45,999 nucleotides of DNA from Defluviicoccus sp. bin129 (GTDB lineage Bacteria; Pseudomonadota; Alphaproteobacteria; MPNO01), in NCBI GenBank assembly GCA_002239065.1, contig MPNO01000037.1, forward strand, positions 1 to 45,999. Direction: 5' to 3'. Positions within the stretch are counted from its first letter, which is position 1. Each line of letters begins with the position of its first letter. The position numbers and the translations under genes were made by a program. Below, piece by piece: positions 7,693 through 15,867 of the stretch. A model generated the notes under the pieces. The model searched no databases. It was not told the origin of the DNA and saw nothing but the letters and a program-made list of their open reading frames with translations.

Positions 7693-9071
7693 GCGCCGGC
7701 GGTCATCGCGGCGACCGCCTCGGTCCACGGCGTCTCCAGAAGAGCGCCGTCGAGGGCGACCAGGGCCTCGCAGATCCCGGCCATGCGCGGGTAAGCCGGG
7801 GCGGTGATCCCGCGCGCCTTGTCGAGGATCTCCGAGGGCGCGAAGGGGCGGTCCGGACCGCCTCGCGCGCTGCGGCACTCCGCCCGGAGACGCTCGCCGG
7901 TCCGCAGCAGCCAGGTGACCCGGGCCGGCCGGTCCTCGGGCCAGGCGGGCTCGGGCTCGTAGCGCTCGAGCTCCACACGCTCGCGCAGCGCGGCGATCGC
8001 CGGATCGTCCAGCGTGGCGGCGGAGAACGCCCCGGCGCCGGCATGCCGGAGATGGCAGACGCTCGCCACGATGTGCGGCAGCGAGAACTTCGCGGCGAGG
8101 CTCGTCGCCGGGCGCCGGTTGTCCAGGGCGAGCCCGCGCCAATGGGTCTCGACGATGATGCGCTCGATCTCGCTCGCGGCCTCGATGTCCGGCCGGCGCG
8201 CCAGCAACGCCACCAGCGATTCCACGGCGGAGTGCGCGTACTGGCAGCAGGCGTAGAGCTTGTGGTAGCCGTCCTCGATGCCCCAGGACTCGCCGAGACC
8301 CGCCGCGAACTCGTCCGGCCGGGCCTCCGCGCCGAGGCCACCGACGAACGCGTCATAGGGCGAAGATGCCGCGCCGCCTATGCCGAAACCGGCCCAGTCG
8401 ACCGAACGCAGGCCGACCCAGGCACCGACGCCGGCCCACAGGTTTCGGACCAGCGCGCCCTTCACCGCGTGGTTGAACGGACCCGGCGCCACCATCGTGG
8501 ACGCCCCGGTGACGGCGTCGAGGAAGGTCTCGGCCGTCAGCCGGCGAATCGCCGCGACGCCGGAGGCGGCCCCGACGGCCGGGAGCGCCGCGTGGGGGTG
8601 AAGCCTCTGATCGGGAAACCGGAACCCGCGGGCGAAGCGGGTGACCACCTCGTAGCCGATCGCCAGCGCGCGCAGCATCTCGCGCACCGTGCGGCCCTCG
8701 GCCTCCGCCTCGGCCCACAGCGCGGGCAGGACGCACAACCCGCCATGGCAGGGCACCGCGCGATAGCCCTCGTCGAGCTCGCACCAGCCGGCCGCCGCGC
8801 CGTTCGCGACGGCGGCGGAGTACCGGTCGGTGCGCGTCCGGCCGCCCCGGAACACCGTCGCCTCGGGCGCGGCGGCGCGGCGCAGGAGCTGGTCGTGGAG
8901 CGGCCGCAGCCCGGGCTCGTCGCGGGCCGCGACGACCGCGGCGAGATCGTCGGCCACGACCAGCGCGGCGCGGCGCCAGACCGCCTCCGGCAAGGAGGAG
9001 AAATCGACCTCCGCGGCCCATCGGCCGAGAGCCGCGATGCCGTCGGCCACGGCCGCAGCGTTCGGCGTCAT
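7683..9071 (-). CDS. MmgE/PrpD family protein (2-methylcitrate dehydratase-like)
   Basis: 462 residues from the ATG at 9071, preceded by GGGGAG 8 nt upstream. The length and all-helical N-terminal domain fit the MmgE/PrpD family, which includes 2-methylcitrate dehydratase, cis-aconitate decarboxylase and iminodisuccinate epimerase. Recognisable parts are VVADDLAAVVAARDEP near the start, GWCELDEGYRAVPCHGG (family: N/D at the active site, then HPG or HGG), and DGYHKLYACCQYAHSAVES (family: KxYxxCxxxHxxID). The prp operon partners (prpB, prpC) are absent, so the substrate is probably not methylcitrate. The gene is transcribed alone, convergent with the MBL hydrolase and divergent from the amidohydrolase at 9337. 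Confidence 0.85.
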   Translation of the reverse strand: MTPNAAAVADGIAALGRWAAEVDFSSLPEAVWRRAALVVADDLAAVVAARDEPGLRPLHDQLLRRAAAPEATVFRGGRTRTDRYSAAVANGAAAGWCELDEGYRAVPCHGGLCVLPALWAEAEAEGRTVREMLRALAIGYEVVTRFARGFRFPDQRLHPHAALPAVGAASGVAAIRRLTAETFLDAVTGASTMVAPGPFNHAVKGALVRNLWAGVGAWVGLRSVDWAGFGIGGAASSPYDAFVGGLGAEARPDEFAAGLGESWGIEDGYHKLYACCQYAHSAVESLVALLARRPDIEAASEIERIIVETHWRGLALDNRRPATSLAAKFSLPHIVASVCHLRHAGAGAFSAATLDDPAIAALRERVELERYEPEPAWPEDRPARVTWLLRTGERLRAECRSARGGPDRPFAPSEILDKARGITAPAYPRMAGICEALVALDGALLETPWTEAVAAMTAGAPS

Positions 9072-9336
9072 GCCTGGTGCTCCCCGAAGTCCGAGCGGCC
9101 GACGTTTCGACACCGGCGAATTCCGCGCGCTTGTTCGCGTCCTCGACCGGCGCTACCGTTCGGGAGTGCGAAATCGCGGCAGCCCCGAGCGCGCATCATG
9201 ACCGACCGCAGCCGGTCGGAAAAGCCATGCGCCGGGCGGTGACGTTCGTGTCGTCGGGTCGGCGGGAACCGGCCTCTTTCGCGCTCGGCATTGCCGGATT
9301 CGTCCTGCCCTCGTCGAGCGAAACGGAGCGCATGGC

Positions 9337-10740
9337 ATGAAACCCGACAAACGCACCGTCATTCCCGGGCGCTGGGTGCTGGCGGGCACCGACAACGGTC
9401 CTGAAATCGTCGAGAACCGCTATGTCGTCGTCGAGGGATCCACCATCGCGGCGGTCACCGGCGAACGCCCGGCCGACGCCGACGACGCGATCGAGTTCGA
9501 TCAGGCCCTGGTGCTGCCGGGGTTCGTCAACATCCACAACCACAGCTTCAGCGCGCCGGTGTTCCGCGGGCTCATCGAAGACGTGAGCGAAGCGACGCTG
9601 GGCGGCAACTACGTCTACAGCTTCCTGCTGCCGATGGGCGAGATGGCGGTCGACGTGCTGGACCGGGACGAGCAGCGCGCGATCGTCGAGATCGCGATCC
9701 TCGAGCTGATCATGACCGGCTCGACGACGATCCTCGACATGTGGCGCATCAACCAGGACTTCTTCTTCGACGTGGTCGACCGGATGGGCATTCGCGCCTA
9801 TGGCTGCCCCTATCAATGGTCGTCGCCCAGCCCCGGTGTCGACGCCGACGGCCGGCCCACCTATGGCGGGGCGGGGGCCGATACCGGTCTGGCGCGCGCG
9901 ATCGAGATGTTCCGCCGCCACGATCAGGGCCCGGACGGCCGCGTCAGGGTCGGGCTCGCCCCGCACGGCGTGGACACCTGCGCGCCGGATCTGCTGCGCG
10001 ACGTGCGCGCCGCGGCCACCGATCTGGGCTGTCCGATTTCGATCCACGTCTCCCAGAGCCCGCTGGAGGTCGACACCATCCGCGACCGGTATGGCAAGAC
10101 CTCCGTCGAGCATCTCCGCGACCTCGGTTTCCTGGGGCCCGACGTGGTGGTCGGCCATTGCATCTACGCGACCGATGCCGACCTGGCGATCTTGCGGGAC
10201 GCCGGAGCCACGGTGGCCACCTGCCCCCTGACCTACGCCCGGGTCGGGGTGACCGCGCCCTATCACCGCTTCCGCGAGAGCGGCGTCGGGCTCGGCATCG
10301 GCACCGACGGGTACTGCCTGGACATGCTGTCGGAGTTCCGCACGTCCGGACTCCTGGCCAAGACCCATTCCGGGCGCGGCGACGCCGGCTCCGCCTTCGA
10401 TCTGATCTCGGCGGCCACCGCGGGCGGCGCCGCGGCGCTGGGACGCGAAGACCTCGGCGTCATCGCCCCCGGCGCCAAGGCCGATCTCGTCGTCGTCGAC
10501 ATGCGCCAGCCCCATTTGTTTCCGGTGTGGGACCCGCTGCGGGCGCTGGTCTGGAACGGCTCGGGCGCGGATGTCTCGGCCGTCATGGTGGACGGGGAGA
10601 TCCTGGTGCGGGACGGGACGTTCCTGCGCGCCGATGCGGACGACATCATGGACCGCGCCGGGCGGGCCCTCGACAGGCTGTGGTCGATCGCGGCGGAGCG
10701 CGGATTGCTCAAGCGCTGGCCCCGCGCCGCCGCCGGCTGA
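9337..10740 (+). CDS. Amidohydrolase of the TrzN/AtzA/SsnA (cytosine-deaminase-like) group
   Basis: 467 residues; GGAG lies 8 nt before the ATG. A metal-dependent hydrolase that would deaminate or dechlorinate N-heterocycles or related compounds. The metal motif is FVNIHNHS (H67, H69). Others are APHGVDTCAPDLL, ISIHVSQSPLEVD, VVVGHCIYATD (metal His) and LGIGTDGYCLDML (Asp). A C-terminal small beta-domain is seen in IAPGAKADLVVVDMRQPH. This is the architecture of the AtzA/TrzN/guanine deaminase group of the amidohydrolase superfamily. The 265-bp gap in front separates it from the divergent MmgE/PrpD gene; I see no convincing promoter there. The substrate cannot be assigned. Confidence 0.85.
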   Translation: MKPDKRTVIPGRWVLAGTDNGPEIVENRYVVVEGSTIAAVTGERPADADDAIEFDQALVLPGFVNIHNHSFSAPVFRGLIEDVSEATLGGNYVYSFLLPMGEMAVDVLDRDEQRAIVEIAILELIMTGSTTILDMWRINQDFFFDVVDRMGIRAYGCPYQWSSPSPGVDADGRPTYGGAGADTGLARAIEMFRRHDQGPDGRVRVGLAPHGVDTCAPDLLRDVRAAATDLGCPISIHVSQSPLEVDTIRDRYGKTSVEHLRDLGFLGPDVVVGHCIYATDADLAILRDAGATVATCPLTYARVGVTAPYHRFRESGVGLGIGTDGYCLDMLSEFRTSGLLAKTHSGRGDAGSAFDLISAATAGGAAALGREDLGVIAPGAKADLVVVDMRQPHLFPVWDPLRALVWNGSGADVSAVMVDGEILVRDGTFLRADADDIMDRAGRALDRLWSIAAERGLLKRWPRAAAG

Positions 10741-10757
10741 CGCCCCCCGGGCCGGGG

Positions 10758-11762
10758 TTACCCGGCGTCCCGGGCCACCGCCGCGCCGTCGTGGCTGGCC
10801 GCGATCTTCATCGCGATGTGTTCGCCGGCCGAGATCGTGGGGAACCGGGGCGCCTCGCCCCGCGGCACGCAGGACGGGATGGCGGCGATCGGCGCGTCGT
10901 AATCGGGATGCATGAAATAGCCGATGGTCTGGCGCCGCGACCGGGCGCTGTCGAGGTCGCGCGGATTGGCGACGCGGTGCAGGGTCGAGGTCCAGCGCCC
11001 GTTGGTCCAGCGCGCCATCATGTCGCCGAGATTGACCACCAGCGCGCCGGGAGCCGGGCGGACCGGCTGCCAGGCGCCGTCGGGCATGCGGACCTCCAGC
11101 GCGCCGTCCGCCTCGGTCATCGCCAGGACGGTCAGCGCGCCGTAGTCGGTATGCGCGCCGGTCCGCAGCTGGCCCGGCCTGGGCGCCTCGCGGAGCGGCG
11201 GGTAGTGGTGGCTCGACAGGATGCTGAAATGACGCCCGACGAACCCCGCGAAATAATCTTCGGGCTGGTGCAGCGCGACGGCGAAGATGCGCAGCATGTC
11301 CGCCGACAAGCGCTCATAGGCGCGGTAGATCGCGATCAATGCCTCGGCGGCGCCCGCCGGGCCGTCCGGATAGATGTTGGGCGCGTAGGCGTCGGCCGCC
11401 TCCGGCAGGTCCGCGAAATGGCCCCGGTGGTCGTCGACGGGGCCGAGGAAATAGGTCTCGCGCAGATCCGGCGGCGTCTCCTCGCCCAGCGTGTAGGCGA
11501 GCCCCCGCGTGGCGAAGCCGTGAAAACCGCGCTGGCGCGACGGACCGCGCGGGTGGCAGCGGTCCTTGTCGGCGCGCGGCCGGTCGAAGAAGGCCCGCGA
11601 CCTCTCGAACGCGCGCTCGAACACCCCGGGCTCGATGCCGTGGCCGGACACCACGAGGAAGCCGATCCGCTCGCACGCCTCGGCCACCTTCAGGGCCACC
11701 GCCTGCTTGCCGCTGCCGTCGAGGAACGGCGCGATGTCGATGGCCGGGATGCCGCCGCTCAC
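10758..11762 (-). CDS. 2-oxoglutarate/Fe(II) oxygenase, isopenicillin N synthase family
   Basis: 334 residues. The N-terminal DIOX_N-like half starts with IPAIDIAPFLDG and GFLVVSGHGI. The core 2OG-Fe(II) domain has the iron ligands H204 and D206 (GAHTDYGALTVL) and H262 (STLHRV), and an Arg for the 2-oxoglutarate or substrate carboxylate at about 277 (RSRRQTIGYF). Members hydroxylate, desaturate or cyclise small molecules in the cytoplasm. The start overlaps the stop of the upstream binding-protein gene in an ATGA, so the two are translationally coupled. That suggests the compound recognised by the binding protein is related to the enzyme's substrate. The substrate is unknown. Confidence 0.88.
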   Translation of the reverse strand: MSGGIPAIDIAPFLDGSGKQAVALKVAEACERIGFLVVSGHGIEPGVFERAFERSRAFFDRPRADKDRCHPRGPSRQRGFHGFATRGLAYTLGEETPPDLRETYFLGPVDDHRGHFADLPEAADAYAPNIYPDGPAGAAEALIAIYRAYERLSADMLRIFAVALHQPEDYFAGFVGRHFSILSSHHYPPLREAPRPGQLRTGAHTDYGALTVLAMTEADGALEVRMPDGAWQPVRPAPGALVVNLGDMMARWTNGRWTSTLHRVANPRDLDSARSRRQTIGYFMHPDYDAPIAAIPSCVPRGEAPRFPTISAGEHIAMKIAASHDGAAVARDAG

Positions 11763-12688
11763 GACGGCGCTCCCGGCTGCGACAGCGCGGCGTCGACGGC
11801 GTCGTCATAGGGCACGTCGCAGGAGATCAGCCCGCCGGCCAGCAGCGCCGCCTTGAGACGGGCATAGGACGCGGCGGGCAGCGCGATCCCGCGCGGCCAG
11901 AGCCCGGCCTCGCGATACTGCGCGACGATGCGCTCCAGGCGCTCCGCGGGAAGCTCGGGGAAGAATGCCGGGCCGACCAGGGCGGCGGTTTCGGCGGGCG
12001 GCGCCGCGTGCAGGCGCGCCAGCGCCGCCGCCATCGCGCGGGCCAGCGCCATGCACGCTTCGCGGCGCTCGGCGGCGAAACGCCGGGTCGTGTAGAAGGT
12101 CGTGTAGGCGATGTCGCCGCGCGCCGAGAAGCGGTGCCAGACATGCCCGTGCCCGCCCGAGACGAGGCCCTCGGCATGGGGTTCGTAGAGCTGCGCCACG
12201 TCGATCTCGCCGCGCTTCAGCGCCGCGGCGTTTTCCGCCATCGGAGCGTCGGGCGCGCGGGTCAGGGCGGCGGGATCGATGCCGGCCCGGTCGAGGTCGT
12301 CGTAGAGCAGCATCCACGGCGTGGGAACGTCGGTGGCGACGCCGACGCGCGGGCCCACCAGGTCCGCGAAACGGAAATCCGGGTTGGGCGCGCGGCCGAC
12401 CAGGACGAACGGGTCGCGGGCCACGATCTGGGCGAAACAGACCAGCGGGCTCGCCTCGCCGCTTGCCCTCGCGGCATCGTGGTGCATCATCACCCGCATC
12501 GGCCCGCCGAAGGAGACGTCGGCGCGCCCCTCGATCAGCCCCCGGGCGGTCTCCGGCGGGGCGGGGGACAGCCGCAAATCCACCTCCAGACCCTCGGCCT
12601 CGAACAGGCCGGCCCGCTGCGCCAGGTAGAACGGCGTGTAGCCGCAGCTGCGCAGGTTCTCGTAGAGGATGACGGGTTCGCTCGCCAT
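11759..12688 (-). CDS. NMT1/THI5-like ABC substrate-binding protein without transporter partners
   Basis: 309 residues from the ATG at 12688. Motifs of the family are ENLRSCGYTPFYLAQRAGLFEAEGLEVDL, split here as ENLRSCGYTPFYLAQRA and GLFEAEGLEVDL, then IEGRADVSFGGPMRV and ALKRGEIDVAQLYEPHAE. These belong to periplasmic binding proteins for thiamine precursors, taurine, nitrate or sulfonates. No signal peptide is evident: the ATG leads straight into mature-like sequence, and extending upstream gives an unlikely Pro/Arg-rich leader. No permease or ATPase is adjacent. It is coupled to the 2OG oxygenase by an ATGA overlap. It may be an intracellular sensor, a THI5-like enzyme, or a receptor that borrows another transporter. 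Confidence 0.78.
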   Translation of the reverse strand: MASEPVILYENLRSCGYTPFYLAQRAGLFEAEGLEVDLRLSPAPPETARGLIEGRADVSFGGPMRVMMHHDAARASGEASPLVCFAQIVARDPFVLVGRAPNPDFRFADLVGPRVGVATDVPTPWMLLYDDLDRAGIDPAALTRAPDAPMAENAAALKRGEIDVAQLYEPHAEGLVSGGHGHVWHRFSARGDIAYTTFYTTRRFAAERREACMALARAMAAALARLHAAPPAETAALVGPAFFPELPAERLERIVAQYREAGLWPRGIALPAASYARLKAALLAGGLISCDVPYDDAVDAALSQPGAPS

Positions 12689-12722
12689 GGCGCGAGAGTA
12701 GCCCGGATGTCTCACCCCTGTC

Positions 12723-12980
12723 ATGGCTGGCCCCGGATCGCAGCCCGGGCTTCTCTTCGTCACCGGGTTTCTGGGTATAGTCGGCCGGTCGCCGTTCGCC
12801 CACGGCATCGCGCCTGTCGGGACCGGCGTCGTGCTGCCGCTCCATTGTCCGCGGATCGTATACGCATTCGTCATCGGAACAGTCTGGTTCGCCGAGATGC
12901 CGGGTATCCGGGGTATCGCCGGGGCGGGCGCGATCGTGGCCTCCGGCCTGCTTCTTCCCAAGCAGGCGGGGCGCAGGTGA
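12723..12980 (+). pseudogene. C-terminal fragment of an EamA/DMT transporter
   Basis: An open frame of 85 codons whose second half reads RIVYAFVIGTVWFAEMPG, then IAGAGAIVASGLLLPKQ. That closely resembles the last two membrane helices of EamA transporters, and the intact gene just downstream has LVWASLLGYAVFAEIPD in the same place. Only about a quarter of a normal 290-300-residue protein is present, so I read it as a remnant of a duplicated or earlier transporter. It ends 4 nt before the start of the intact gene. A chance frame is possible but unlikely given the match. Confidence 0.55.
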
Positions 12981-12984
12981 AACC

Positions 12985-13896
12985 ATGACCGCGCTTGCCC
13001 GCCTCCTTTCGTCCATCAAGCGCCGCGTGCCGCCGCCGCTGCGCGGCATGGGCCTGATGATGTTCGCCGCCATGATGAGCATGACCATGGCGACGATCGC
13101 CAAGGATCTGGTGCAGGAACTCCCGGTCTTCGAGGTCGTCTTCTTCCGCCAGCTGTTCGGGACGCTCCTGCTCGCGCCGGTCTTGTTCAGGCCGGGGGTG
13201 AACCCGCTGCGGACCCATCGCATCGGCATGCACGGGCTGCGCGCGTTGTTCAACTTCGTCGCCATCCTCGGCTATTTCACCAGCCTCGGCCTGGTGCCGC
13301 TGGCGCAGATCACGGCGCTCGGCTTCACCTCGCCGGTATTCGCGAGCCTGCTCGCGGTGCTCGTTCTCGGCGAGGCGGTCCGGACGCCGCGCATGGTCGG
13401 CCTCCTGCTCGGCTTCGCGGGCGCCCTGATCATCCTGCGCCCGGGCTTCGAGACCGTGAGCGCGGGCTCGCTCTACGTCCTCGGCTCCGCGGCGTCCTGG
13501 GCGGTCGCGATGACCTGCATCAAGGCGCTGTCGCGCACCGAGACGAGCGTCGCCATCACCTTCTACGCGGCTTTCCTGCAGCTGCCGATGGCGCTCGTCG
13601 CCGCGCTGTTCGTCTGGCAGTGGCCCAGCCCGGGGCAGCTCGGCCTGCTGCTGGTCATCTCGGCGATCGGGACGCTGGCGCAGATCTCCCTGTCGCAGGC
13701 GTTTCGCGAGGCCGATTCGACGGTCGTGCTGCCGATGGACTTCACCAAGCTGGTCTGGGCCAGCCTGCTCGGATACGCGGTCTTCGCGGAGATCCCCGAC
13801 CCCTGGGCCTGGATCGGCGGGCTGGTGGTGTTCTCGGGCGTGCTCTGGGTCGCCTACAGCGAGAGGCGGCGGCGCGTCGCCGACGGCGGCGAATGA
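12985..13896 (+). CDS. EamA-family (drug/metabolite) transporter
   Basis: 303 residues with about ten hydrophobic segments and two EamA repeats (residues about 20-150 and 165-295), the normal size and plan of DMT exporters. Recognisable parts are VVFFRQLFGTLLLAPVL, FTSPVFASLLAVLVLGEAVRTPR and the C-terminal FTKLVWASLLGYAVFAEIPD. It would export amino acids, metabolites or drugs across the inner membrane; the substrate is unknown. It lies directly after the EamA fragment and is convergent with the flavin reductase gene. Confidence 0.9.
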   Translation: MTALARLLSSIKRRVPPPLRGMGLMMFAAMMSMTMATIAKDLVQELPVFEVVFFRQLFGTLLLAPVLFRPGVNPLRTHRIGMHGLRALFNFVAILGYFTSLGLVPLAQITALGFTSPVFASLLAVLVLGEAVRTPRMVGLLLGFAGALIILRPGFETVSAGSLYVLGSAASWAVAMTCIKALSRTETSVAITFYAAFLQLPMALVAALFVWQWPSPGQLGLLLVISAIGTLAQISLSQAFREADSTVVLPMDFTKLVWASLLGYAVFAEIPDPWAWIGGLVVFSGVLWVAYSERRRRVADGGE

Positions 13897-13906
13897 CGGC
13901 CGGGGA

Positions 13907-14575
13907 TCAGCGGGGTCGCGGGCTCCGATGCCCCGAACCGGCCACGTCCTGCCATCTGGGGATCGCCAGCCGGGACCGTTCGCCGAGCGCGGCGTAGCCG
14001 CTGCCGGACAGGCGGCACACCGGATCGAGCAGCGCCGGGTCCACCCGCCCGTTCCGCCACACGGCGGGATCGATGTGCATGTGGACCACCCGGCCGAATA
14101 TCAGCGTCGCGTCGCCGAGCGTCATCTCGTCGACCGACACGCATTCCAGATGCGCCTTGGCCTGCCCGATCCGCGGGGCCGCCACCTTCGCCGAGGGCGC
14201 CGCGGTCAGCCCGCTCCAGTCGAACTCGTCCTCCTCGGGCGGAAAATCGGTCGAGGTGAAGACCATGTCCTCGATGACGTCCATCGTCACGATATTGAGC
14301 ACGAACTCCCCGGTCGCGCGAATGTTGCGCACCGAGTCCTTGACCCCGGTCGAGCTGACCATGACATGCGGCGGGTCGGCCGACACCGCGTTGAAGAAGG
14401 AGTGCGGCGCGATATTGCGCACCCCGTCCGGGGACAGGCTCGAGATCCAGGCGATCGGCCTCGGTATGACGAGGGCCGTCAGCAAGTGATAATTCTCCTG
14501 CGCCGGCCAGTCCGACGGATCGTGCTCCAGGGGTCGATCGAGCGATTTCGGGGGATGGGCGTGTGAAGATTTCAT
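13907..14575 (-). CDS. Flavin reductase-like, FMN-binding split-barrel protein
   Basis: 222 residues. The ATG at 14575 is preferred because GGAG lies 6 nt upstream; an ATG at 14587 would include that site in the coding region. The sequence NYHLLTALVIPRPIAWISS, the Asn/Ser-rich APHSFFNAVSADPPHVMVS and NIRATGEFVLNIV are hallmarks of the flavoredoxin/DIM6/NTAB family, which reduce or bind FMN and often feed two-component monooxygenases. The C-terminus (DPVCRLSGSGYAALGE) is also typical. It is divergent from the DctP gene at 14724. A possible partner is the LLM monooxygenase at 26199, but that is speculation. Confidence 0.87.
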   Translation of the reverse strand: MKSSHAHPPKSLDRPLEHDPSDWPAQENYHLLTALVIPRPIAWISSLSPDGVRNIAPHSFFNAVSADPPHVMVSSTGVKDSVRNIRATGEFVLNIVTMDVIEDMVFTSTDFPPEEDEFDWSGLTAAPSAKVAAPRIGQAKAHLECVSVDEMTLGDATLIFGRVVHMHIDPAVWRNGRVDPALLDPVCRLSGSGYAALGERSRLAIPRWQDVAGSGHRSPRPR

Positions 14576-14723
14576 CCGCGTCTCCATGACGTCAGCGCCG
14601 CATGCCCGGGCGGTCGCGTTTGCCAGCGGCGGGGGGCTCGGCTACTGTTTCGAACACTTCGGGGCGGTCATGCGGGAAGCCCCGGGCAATGCGGCAATCC
14701 TTATAGCAACCCGAGGGAGGAGC

Positions 14724-15758
14724 ATGAAAATGTTCGGTAAAGCACGGCGTAGGACCAGCCCGATCCCGGCGCTCGGCGCGGCCGTCGCGCTCCTTGGCCT
14801 GTCCGGTGGGGCGTTGGCCGAGGGGATGGCGGTGAAGATCGGATTCGCGACCGTCCAGGATCCGCAGCATCGCATCGGGGAAATCCTGGCCGACCGGTTG
14901 AACAAGCGTTCGGGTGGAAAGCTCGCCGCCCGTATCTTCCCCGGCGGCCAGCTGGGCAAGATCGCCCGGATGATCGAGGGCATCCAGCTGGGGACGCAGG
15001 AGCTCCTGATCGCCCCGCCGGGGTTCCTGGTCGGACATAACGCGGCATTCCAGGTGCCGGACGCGCCGGGCGTGTTCAAGGACGTCTGGCATGCCCACAG
15101 GGCGCTCAACGATCCGGCGTTCAGGGAACCCTATTCCAAGCTCGCTCTGGGCACCGGCATTCGGGTGCTCTCGCTCTACGTCTACGGGCCGACGTCGTTC
15201 GCCAGCCTGCGCCCGCTCCGCGCGCTGGACGACTTCAGGGGCAAGAAGATCCGGGTCCTGGCGTCCAAGATGGAAACCGCTCTGGTCGGAAAGCTGGGGG
15301 CGACGGGCGTTCCCATGTCCTATATCGAGGTGCTGCCCGGCCTGTCCCGCAAGGCCGTCGACGGTGTGCGGTCGAGCATCATCGTGATGGGCGGATCGAA
15401 ATTCTTTACCGTGACCAAGTACATCACGGTCGTCGAGAGCGGTCAGATTCCGAGCGCCATCTTCGCCAGCGAGGCGTGGCTGAAGAAGCTCCCCGCCGAC
15501 CTGCTCAAGCTGGTGGTGGACACGACCAGCGGCATGGGAGAGGAGTGCACGAAGATCGGTCTCGAATTCGGTGCGCGGGCCGAGAAGCTCTGGCAGGACA
15601 ACGGCGCCGAGGTGATCCGCCTGTCGGCGGCCGATCAGGCCGAGTTCATGAACAGGGTTCGTACCCTCGGCGACGACTTCCTCGGCAAGCACGACAACCC
15701 GCAGGTCCGGGAGATGTACGGGCTCCTGAAAGCCTCGATCAAGAGGAACGAAAAATAG
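14724..15758 (+). CDS. TRAP transporter periplasmic receptor, DctP type (orphan)
   Basis: 344 residues. An N-terminal Lys/Arg stretch and hydrophobic segment end at GGALAEGM, a likely signal peptide. The DctP fold is shown by GEILADRLNKRSGGKLAARIFPGGQLG, split here as GEILADRLNKRSGGK and LAARIFPGGQLG, then LDDFRGKKIRV (the conserved ligand-binding Arg region) and SYIEVLPGLSRKAVDGV. A strong GGGAGG at 14715-14720 is 3 nt from this ATG but 9 nt from the ATG at 14730 (MFGKARR), which may be the true start. No DctQ/DctM gene adjoins it; the next gene on this strand is an FAD monooxygenase. The nearest membrane subunits are convergent at 17111-18867 and have their own receptor. Confidence 0.88.
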   Translation: MKMFGKARRRTSPIPALGAAVALLGLSGGALAEGMAVKIGFATVQDPQHRIGEILADRLNKRSGGKLAARIFPGGQLGKIARMIEGIQLGTQELLIAPPGFLVGHNAAFQVPDAPGVFKDVWHAHRALNDPAFREPYSKLALGTGIRVLSLYVYGPTSFASLRPLRALDDFRGKKIRVLASKMETALVGKLGATGVPMSYIEVLPGLSRKAVDGVRSSIIVMGGSKFFTVTKYITVVESGQIPSAIFASEAWLKKLPADLLKLVVDTTSGMGEECTKIGLEFGARAEKLWQDNGAEVIRLSAADQAEFMNRVRTLGDDFLGKHDNPQVREMYGLLKASIKRNEK

Positions 15759-15802
15759 CCTGACACGCTTTCGCCCGCATGAGGGGCCGGGGTCCGGGCG
15801 TT

Positions 15803-15825
15803 CCGCCGGGTCCCGGTCCCGGCGG
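15803..15825 (+). terminator. GC-rich hairpin after the orphan DctP gene
   Basis: CCGCCGGG and CCCGGCGG form a perfect 8-bp stem with a 7-nt loop, 45 nt beyond the DctP stop and before the monooxygenase gene. No T-run follows, so it may stabilise mRNA or partly terminate rather than act as a classic terminator. Confidence 0.35.
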
Positions 15826-15867
15826 CGGGACGGTCGAGGACGAATTGCCGGGGGCAGCAGGCGCGCC

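Noticed and set aside
10741..10757. Terminator between the convergent amidohydrolase and 2OG oxygenase genes
   Set aside because: GC-rich with some self-complementarity, but only 17 bp between stops, no T-run and no clean stem.
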